The translations under genes and the position numbers were made by a program. From positions 1 to 14,560 of the forward strand of contig USJO01000029.1 in assembly GCA_900555075.1 (NCBI GenBank): a stretch of DNA of 14,560 nucleotides, in the 5' to 3' direction. The DNA is from an uncultured Clostridium sp. (GTDB taxonomy: Bacteria; Bacillota; Clostridia; TANB77; CAG-508). Under the pieces are notes generated by a model that worked only from the letters and a program-made list of their open reading frames with translations, did not search any database and had not been told where the DNA came from. Positions 1 through 4,715 of this stretch are shown one piece after another. Every line of letters begins with the position of its first letter. The first letter of the stretch is position 1.

Positions 1-684
1 AGCAGAAATTCTTTAAGTAGCCAAATTGGTAATTTAATGAGAAGTGGTAATCGTGAAGAAGCTGAAAAGATTAAATCACAAGTTAATGAGATTAATGAAA
101 AGTTAGTTGATAATGAAAAATTGGAAGAAGAATTAGCCTCTCAAATTAAAGAAACAATGATGAAAATTCCAAATATAATAGATAGCTCTGTTCCTATTGG
201 AAAAGATGATTCAGAAAATGTTGAAATCGAAAAGTTTGGTGAACCAGTTGTACCTGACTATGAAATTCCATATCACACTGAAATTATGGAAAAGCTTTCT
301 GGTATTGATTTGGACTCTGCTCGTAGAGTTGCTGGAAACGGATTTTATTACTTAGTGGGAGATATTGCAAGACTTCATTCAGCAGTTATTAGTTATGCAC
401 GTGATTTTATGATTAATAAAGGGTTTATCTATTGCGTGCCACCTTTTATGATTAGAAGTGATGTTGTAACAGGTGTTATGAGTTTTGAAGAAATGGATGC
501 TATGATGTATAAAATTGAAGGCGAGGATTTGTATTTAATTGGTACAAGTGAGCATTCAATGATTGGTAAATTTAAAGACCAAATATTGCAAAAGCAAAAT
601 CTTCCATACACAATGACTTCTTACTCTCCTTGTTTTAGAAAAGAAAAAGGTGCACATGGATTAGAAGAACGTCGGAATTTATAG
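1..684 (+). CDS. serS: Seryl-tRNA synthetase, 5' part (partial, ends at frameshift)
   Basis: This is the N-terminal and middle part of cytosolic seryl-tRNA synthetase, which charges tRNA-Ser with serine. The frame is open from base 1, so the true start, probably about 50 codons upstream, lies outside the window. The first ~45 residues are charged and helical (RNSLSSQIGNLM onward, then EEAEKIKSQVNEINEKL), as expected for the tRNA-binding coiled-coil arm. The class II catalytic core follows, with FMIRSDVVTG, the TSEHSMIG stretch and the start of motif 2 (SYSPCFRKEKGAHGLEER). After that Arg the frame reads RNL and stops, whereas the family continues RGIYRIHQFEK. That continuation is present one base later, in the +1 frame, so a single inserted base near 673 splits the gene. 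Identification is firm. Whether the break is real or a sequence error cannot be decided here. Confidence 0.9.
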   Translation, partial: SRNSLSSQIGNLMRSGNREEAEKIKSQVNEINEKLVDNEKLEEELASQIKETMMKIPNIIDSSVPIGKDDSENVEIEKFGEPVVPDYEIPYHTEIMEKLSGIDLDSARRVAGNGFYYLVGDIARLHSAVISYARDFMINKGFIYCVPPFMIRSDVVTGVMSFEEMDAMMYKIEGEDLYLIGTSEHSMIGKFKDQILQKQNLPYTMTSYSPCFRKEKGAHGLEERRNL

Positions 685-1132
685 AATACATCAATTTGAA
701 AAGCAAGAAATGATAGTAGTTTGCGAGCCTGAAGAAAGTTACGAATGGTATGATAAAATGTGGAGTTATACTGTAGAATTATTTAGAAACCTTGAAATTC
801 CAGTCCGCACACTTGAATGTTGTTCTGGGGATCTAGCAGATTTAAAAGCAAAATCATGTGATGTTGAAGCTTGGTCTCCTCGTCAAAAAAAATATTTCGA
901 AGTTGGAAGTTGCTCTAACTTAACAGATGCACAAAGCAGACGTTTAGGTATTCGCGTTAAAGGAGAAAAAGGAAATTATTTTCCACATACATTAAATAAC
1001 ACAGTAGTTGCCCCTCCTCGTATGCTTATAGCATTTTTAGAAAATCACTATCAAGAAGATGGAAGTATAACAATACCAGAAGTATTAAGACCATATATGG
1101 GTGGAAAAGAAATTTTATATCCCAACAAATAA
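674..1132 (+). CDS. serS: Seryl-tRNA synthetase, 3' part (after frameshift)
   Basis: This is the C-terminal part of seryl-tRNA synthetase, in the +1 frame relative to the upstream part. From 674 it reads GIYRIHQFEKQEMIVVCEP, which completes class II motif 2. It continues with the LECCSGDLADLKAKSCDVEAW stretch, the conserved EVGSCSNLTDAQSRR segment and motif 3 (NTVVAPPRMLIAFLENHYQ), and ends ...VLRPYMGGKEILYP. The first ATG in this frame is at 710, but no ribosome binding site precedes it and it lies inside motif 2, so it is not a real start. Together the two parts span about 376 codons of an expected ~425, consistent with only the extreme N-terminus missing upstream. engB starts 21 nt downstream on the same strand. 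Confidence 0.9.
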   Translation, partial: GIYRIHQFEKQEMIVVCEPEESYEWYDKMWSYTVELFRNLEIPVRTLECCSGDLADLKAKSCDVEAWSPRQKKYFEVGSCSNLTDAQSRRLGIRVKGEKGNYFPHTLNNTVVAPPRMLIAFLENHYQEDGSITIPEVLRPYMGGKEILYPNK

Positions 1133-1153
1133 AAATAGTTATAGGAGGAATAT

Positions 1154-1744
1154 ATGATTATAAAAAACCCAAAATTTGAAATTTCTGCTGTTTCTGAAAA
1201 GCAGTATCCTAATTCTAGTTTACCTGAAATAGTTTTAGTTGGTAAATCTAATGTTGGCAAATCTTCTTTTATTAATACTATGCTTTGTAGAAAAAATTTA
1301 GCTAGAACTAGTAGTGAACCAGGTAAGACAAGGCAAATTAATTTTTATAATGTAGATAATAGCTTCTATTTTGTTGACCTTCCAGGTTATGGCTTTAGTA
1401 AGATGTCTAAAGCTGAACAAATTAAAGTTGGAGAATTTATTGAACACTATTTATCTACCAGAAAACAAATTGCATTAATTGTATTTTTAATTGACATACG
1501 CCATTCTCCTACTAAAAATGATGTTATGATGTATAACTACATAATCAATACAGGTTTTCCTTGTTTAGTTTTGGCTAATAAAGCTGATAAGCTTGCCACA
1601 ACTAAGGTTGATAAAGCTGTTGCTGATTTACAAAACGAGCTTAACCCCTTAAAAGATTTAAAATTCTTGCCTTTCTCTTCTGAAAAAAGAATTTATTCAG
1701 AAGCGGTTTGGAAAGAAGTTGATGAGAACCTATATTTATACTAA
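1154..1744 (+). CDS. engB: Ribosome-biogenesis GTP-binding protein EngB/YsxC
   Basis: A TrmE-Era-EngA-EngB-family GTPase needed for late assembly of the 50S ribosomal subunit. All the GTPase motifs are visible in the 196-residue protein: G1/P-loop GKSNVGKSS at 30-38, the G2 region ARTSSEPGKTR at 50-60, G3 DLPGYG at 75-80, G4 NKAD at 142-145 and a G5-like FSSE near the C-terminus. The length is normal for the single-domain family. The ATG is preceded by an AGGAGG ribosome binding site at 1143-1148 with good spacing. The gene follows serS by 21 nt and is probably co-transcribed with it. Only a weak GGCA/TGCC hairpin (1772-1783) follows, so the terminator of this unit is unclear. Confidence 0.95.
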   Translation: MIIKNPKFEISAVSEKQYPNSSLPEIVLVGKSNVGKSSFINTMLCRKNLARTSSEPGKTRQINFYNVDNSFYFVDLPGYGFSKMSKAEQIKVGEFIEHYLSTRKQIALIVFLIDIRHSPTKNDVMMYNYIINTGFPCLVLANKADKLATTKVDKAVADLQNELNPLKDLKFLPFSSEKRIYSEAVWKEVDENLYLY

Positions 1745-1788
1745 TCTATCTGCTAATTTTTCGGCATTATTGGCATTTTTGCCTCCTT

Positions 1789-1921
1789 TTAGAAATAAAT
1801 GATTTATTGAAAAAATATTTAAAAAATAATATGATATAAATTTTATTTATTATATCATATTATTTCATTTTTGTGTTGATTTTTTCAACGTTGCCAAAAA
1901 TCTCCGTCCCCAATGGCACCC
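1789..1921. repeat. REP/MITE-like repeat, copy 1
   Basis: A 133-bp element repeated almost identically, in direct orientation, at 3964-4099. It contains a perfect 15-bp inverted repeat (AATAATATGATATAA at 1825-1839 and its complement at 1850-1864, 10-nt loop). This is nested in an outer TTGAAAAAAT/ATTTTTTCAA pair and followed by a more GC-rich end (GTCCCCAATGGCACC). At this copy the TCCCCAAT at 1907-1914 pairs with ATTGGGGA at 1932-1939, just beyond the shared end, giving an extra hairpin. No protein is encoded that would mobilise it. It resembles non-autonomous REP/MITE elements, but the family is not identified. The stem-loop might also act as a terminator for engB. Confidence 0.8.
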
Positions 1922-2121
1922 AATGACATGAATTGGGGATAAGTTGTTCTTTGACTATTATTTTTTTCTTTATTTTTATTATATATTTTTATAGTGTTTT
2001 TATTAATTTTTCTCCCCCATACTAGAACACATAATATATTTATAAGTATTAATATTAATAAAACTGATGATATTAAAATTATAACTATTTTTTTATAAGT
2101 TTCTTCTGTTTTAAAAATTTC
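1885..2121 (-). other. Membrane-helix reading frame in -1 frame after the YcxB-like gene
   Basis: A 78-codon open frame overlaps the end of the YcxB-like gene in the -1 frame and runs into repeat copy 1, where it stops at 1885-1887. It encodes one clear hydrophobic helix (IVIILISSVLLILILINILC) followed by a basic, Asn/Lys-rich tail, then residues contributed by the repeat. There is no ATG/GTG/TTG start and no ribosome binding site. It could be reached only from the YcxB-like gene, by a slip on the A7 run (2088-2094 on the complementary strand), or it may be the remnant of another gene. Function unknown. The hydrophobic pattern could also be chance in AT-rich DNA. Confidence 0.3.
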
Positions 2122-2609
2122 TTAAATTCATTTGTAGTTCCCTTAATGAATCCATCTTTTTTCAATACAATTGCTAACTTTGCTTTGCTAACTAAAGTGT
2201 AATAGTTTTTCGTTTCTATTGTTTTTTCTATATTTGCAAATTCTATATTCATATCTTTTTTTGAATTTGTAAAAATATCTATATCTTTTTCTGTTATTAA
2301 TATTTTTACTTCCATTGGATTGCCTTTATTTCTTTCTAAAGCTCTATTATATGCAAGATTTTTGTTTCTAAAGAAAACATACAGTTGAAGGCATAGTATT
2401 ATTAATACCGAAGCAATATTTGCCTCTGCCGTATTAGCCTCTAACATATTTAATTGGGGAAATATTATGGACGATATACTAACAATAAAATTTATACTTA
2501 ATATTATGTTTATAATAATCATTATGGGTTTTTTAAAACAAATATATTTATAGTATTCATTATAATATTCTTTTGTACATATAAATTGATTTTCAAAAAT
2601 AGTTTGCAT
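2085..2609 (-). CDS. YcxB-like two-TM membrane protein (candidate immunity protein)
   Basis: A 174-residue protein with two hydrophobic segments, about residues 28-50 (PIMIIINIILSINFIVSISS) and 63-83 (ANIASVLIILCLQLYVFF). A soluble C-terminal half follows, with an ITEKDIDIFT strand, an IEKTIETKNYYTLV segment, and VLKKDGF...EFKKFL near the end. That order of two TM helices and the ETKNYY / KDGF / EFKKFL motifs fits the YcxB-like family, whose biochemical role is unknown. The ATG is preceded by TAGGAG with somewhat long spacing. It lies immediately downstream of an orphan toxin-like fragment, in the place where an immunity gene would sit, so a protective role against that toxin is an inference from position. 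The stop codon sits right after an A7 run, and another frame continues past it. Confidence 0.6.
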   Translation of the reverse strand: MQTIFENQFICTKEYYNEYYKYICFKKPIMIIINIILSINFIVSISSIIFPQLNMLEANTAEANIASVLIILCLQLYVFFRNKNLAYNRALERNKGNPMEVKILITEKDIDIFTNSKKDMNIEFANIEKTIETKNYYTLVSKAKLAIVLKKDGFIKGTTNEFKKFLKQKKLIKK

Positions 2610-2680
2610 AAAACTTCACACTCCTATATTATTTTACTTATTACTTATTTAATCTATAATCTATGTTAAATACTTTTTAT

Positions 2681-3032
2681 TTAGTATTCTGGTTTTAGAG
2701 AACCATTCCAAGAACCTGTCTTTACAAACATATAAATTGCTCCAGCAATACCACCATTTATACTTGAATTAGCATATGCCGATTCATAAACATTTTCCAC
2801 TATTTTTGTTTTAACTTCTACTTCAAATCCTATCTGTAATTTTGTAATATCCATTTTAAATGCTGTGCTAGTAGTTATGTCCTCATTTGTTATTGAAAAT
2901 TTTAATGCTGTGTTATCTAATCCAAAACCAAGGTCTAAAGAATATTTTCCAATATTAATTTTAAACCCTGTATACTTTTTATAGTTATAATAAAGCAGGG
3001 ACAAATAACTTGTCGTTGCTTTATTAGCTAAT
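2681..3032 (-). pseudogene. Orphan toxin-like C-terminal fragment (unrecognised)
   Basis: An open frame of 116 codons with no credible start. The best candidate is a TTG at 3002-3004 without a ribosome binding site, and the open frame begins at the stop codon of the preceding probable immunity gene. Visible composition: aromatic start (YLSLLYYNYKKYTGF), alternating hydrophobic beta-like strands (INIGKYSLDLGFGLDN, FKMDITKLQIGFEVEVK) and a Gly-rich hydrophobic end (NGGIAGAIYMFVKTGSWNG). No catalytic motif or known domain recognised. Its placement, after one probable immunity gene and 71 nt before a YcxB-like membrane protein, suggests the displaced C-terminal end of an RHS-type toxin whose core is gone. 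It could instead be a small TTG-initiated protein. Confidence 0.45.
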
Positions 3033-3411
3033 TATTTATTGTTTTTTCTATTCTTAGTCCTCTAGATAGAATCCAGCCACACATTCCATAAGAGGATTGT
3101 AAAATATAGTATTTGTATTTTTGTGCTTCTATAGTGCTATTTAATTTTTCAATGCTATTGTATACTATCGGCCATCCATAATCTCTTTTTAATAATTCAA
3201 TGTTGTCATTAATAAATTCTGCTCCTCTCCTTTCTTCTATATCCAGAATAATACTGTTTTTTTGCTGTTTTTCAAAAGCACATGTTAGCATATCTTCAAA
3301 TATTATATCTATTCTTGCCCCGTCTTCGTTTATCGTATTGATAATTATTTTACTGTTTTCAAAATCAACAGAATATTTTATTATTATATTATCGTGTATA
3401 TTTTCTAACAT
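3028..3411 (-). CDS. Small acidic protein, probable toxin immunity protein
   Basis: A 127-residue soluble protein without signal peptide or TM segment. The ATG follows a strong AAGGAGG ribosome binding site. The N-terminal half is strand-rich (IIIKYSVDF, KIIINTINED, RIDIIFEDML) with a SIILDIEER segment. The C-terminal half carries DYGWPIVYNSIEKLNS and YYILQSSYGMCGWILSRGLRIE. A small acidic fold with a GW motif near the end, directly downstream of an RHS core fragment, is what one sees in immunity genes of polymorphic toxin loci. I do not recognise the exact Imm family. The cognate toxin domain appears almost wholly deleted: only about 110 nt separate the RHS frame's stop from this start. The toxin-like fragment downstream begins at this gene's stop codon. 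Confidence 0.6.
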   Translation of the reverse strand: MLENIHDNIIIKYSVDFENSKIIINTINEDGARIDIIFEDMLTCAFEKQQKNSIILDIEERRGAEFINDNIELLKRDYGWPIVYNSIEKLNSTIEAQKYKYYILQSSYGMCGWILSRGLRIEKTINN

Positions 3412-3519
3412 TTTAACTTCCTCCTTTATGGTATTATTGCATTAGGGATTATTGTTGGAGGGCAAAGTAATTGTACTATTTGCAAAATTACTGACTTTCA
3501 CTGGGAGTTAAAGCATTTG

Positions 3520-3963
3520 TTACTCTACATATGCAATTGCTATAGCTAATGTTGGAAGCTTGCCATCAGGATCACACATATTTATACAGTTATTATTGCA
3601 ATAAACATACATATTATGCCCTAATATCTCATATCCACTACTCATAGTTCCATCCGCATTTATAAACCTTCCCCATTCTGGGTTGTAATATCTTGAATTC
3701 AAGTAATATAACTCTGTTTCGGCATCATATCTATAACTTCTATATCTATATGGATTTATTAGCCCTATATTTGTTGTATCTGTTATTTCATTTCTGTTTG
3801 CGTCTTTAATTGATATTAATTTTCCCCAACTGTCATATGTATATGATACTACTTGCGCTAGGTTATTGTCAAGTATGCCTATTATGTCTCCTTGTAAGTT
3901 TTTGATGTACCAATATTCTGTGCCGTTGTAGTTTATTCCTACTATGCTTTCTGTTTCGTCATA
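3520..3963 (-). pseudogene. RHS repeat-associated core fragment, truncated at both ends
   Basis: 147 codons of an RHS/WapA-type protein with no start codon of its own. In order: YNGTEYWYIKNLQGDIIGI, the RHS strand repeat VVSYTYDSWGKLISI, NPYRYRSYRYDAETELYYL, the hallmark SRYYNPEWGRFINADG, then the core closure LGHNMYVYCNNN and the DPDGK motif after which the variable toxin domain normally begins. Here only LPTLAIAIAYVE follows before a stop, so the toxin domain is essentially absent. Upstream, the frame is cut at 3964-3966, where the first three bases of repeat copy 2 supply an in-frame TAA. A full gene would have thousands of bases of RHS repeats upstream. These proteins deliver toxins to neighbouring cells; this piece is non-functional for that. 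Confidence 0.9.
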
Positions 3964-4099
3964 TTAGAAATAAATAGTTTATTGAAAAAATAAATTTAAT
4001 AAAATAATATGATATAAATTTTATTTATTATATCATATTATTTCATTTCTGTGTTGATTTTTTCAACGTTGCCAAAAATCTCTGTCCCCAATGGCACCC
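3964..4099. repeat. REP/MITE-like repeat, copy 2
   Basis: A 136-bp direct copy of the element at 1789-1921, with a few substitutions and a 3-nt length difference left of the central hairpin. The perfect 15-bp inverted repeat (4003-4017 / 4028-4042) and its 10-nt loop are identical, as is most of the GC-richer end from GTGTTGATTTTTTCAACG to GGCACCC. One end abuts the truncated RHS frame at 3963 and the other lies 8 nt from the stop of the DUF2691-like gene. The two copies bracket about 2.0 kb holding the RHS fragment, a probable immunity gene, a toxin-like fragment and the YcxB-like gene. The near identity suggests recent spread or homogenisation. Confidence 0.85.
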
Positions 4100-4107
4100 C
4101 CATGGTA

Positions 4108-4560
4108 TCAATCACTATACGCAGAAAACTCTTTACGTTTAATATTATTTTCCGTTATGTAGTTGAGACCAGTAAATTTGCTTTTTAAAGCATTTTCATA
4201 TATGATTTTTAATATATCTTCACTTTTTGAATATACTTCAACGAAAACATTATCAGTTATAAGTAGTATAAGAATGCACGAACTATTTAAAAAATCTGAA
4301 TAATTTCTTATTACAATTTTATCTTCTGTTTCATATAATTTTATATTCGCAAACACTGTGTAATATTTTTCTTGAGAAATTATATTTTTAAAATCATGAT
4401 TTGAGTATTTATCCATCTCAAATAAATTAGTTACTCCATCTATATAAGCTTCAGTCTCTTCGATTTTCCATATGTAATTTGTAGAATCAACTTTATCAAA
4501 AATTTGTTTTAAATAATTTCCGAATTCATTTGGTATTTTAAATTCTATTCCTTTATTCAT
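4108..4560 (-). CDS. DUF2691-like protein, probable immunity protein
   Basis: A 150-residue soluble protein starting MNKGIEFKIPNEFGNYL. An upstream in-frame ATG at 4617 exists, but 4560 is preferred: AAGGAG lies just upstream with good spacing, and the family begins at this Gly-Ile-x-Phe-x-Ile-Pro-Asn motif. Other matches to my memory of DUF2691 are YIWKI with a following acidic segment, KYYTVFANIKLYE, YSDFLNSSCILILLITDNVFVEVY, and SEDILKIIYENA...FTGLNYITENN. DUF2691 proteins have no known catalytic function. Here the gene starts 20 nt after the stop of an orphan toxin-like tail, the usual spacing of a toxin-immunity pair, so an immunity role is inferred. Repeat copy 2 begins 8 nt beyond its stop. 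Confidence 0.7.
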   Translation of the reverse strand: MNKGIEFKIPNEFGNYLKQIFDKVDSTNYIWKIEETEAYIDGVTNLFEMDKYSNHDFKNIISQEKYYTVFANIKLYETEDKIVIRNYSDFLNSSCILILLITDNVFVEVYSKSEDILKIIYENALKSKFTGLNYITENNIKRKEFSAYSD

Positions 4561-4580
4561 AAAATCTTCTCCTTTTACAT

Positions 4581-4715
4581 TTATGGTGCTACTACATTTG
4601 CTGGAATTGTCCACCATAAAGCAGGAAATAATGACGGTATCATTCTTATTCCTCTATTGTTTGAATTACAAATACTGTGCTTGGTTTTTGGGTCAAAATT
4701 ATCCGCTCCTTTTGA
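4581..4715 (-). pseudogene. Orphan C-terminal tail of a secreted (RHS-type) toxin
   Basis: 44 in-frame codons plus a stop, beginning with the codon after the clpB TAA and in the same frame. The reading is strongly protein-like: SKGADNFDPKTKHSIC, NSNNRGIRMIPSLFPAL, WWTIPANVVAP. It has no start codon. Its stop is 20 nt upstream of the DUF2691-like ATG. The most economical reading is the last 44 residues of a toxin whose upstream part was lost when DNA was joined directly behind clpB, leaving the immunity gene intact. Read-through of the clpB stop would fuse it to ClpB, but that is probably accidental. The toxin family is not identified. Confidence 0.5.

Noticed and set aside
660..712. Programmed +1 frameshifting in serS.
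   Set aside because: No slippery context, stimulatory Shine-Dalgarno-like site or rare-codon stall at the site, and no known precedent in serS; a sequence indel is simpler.
1789..4099. The paired repeats as a CRISPR array or phage attachment sites.
   Set aside because: Only two copies far apart, each an internal hairpin, with no spacer periodicity, integrase or cas genes nearby.
4690..4715. A 15-codon TTG-initiated peptide just after clpB (TQKPSTVFVIQTIEE) with an AAGGAG upstream.
   Set aside because: The AAGGAG lies within the longer, more protein-like 44-codon tail in another frame; the peptide is too short to support.
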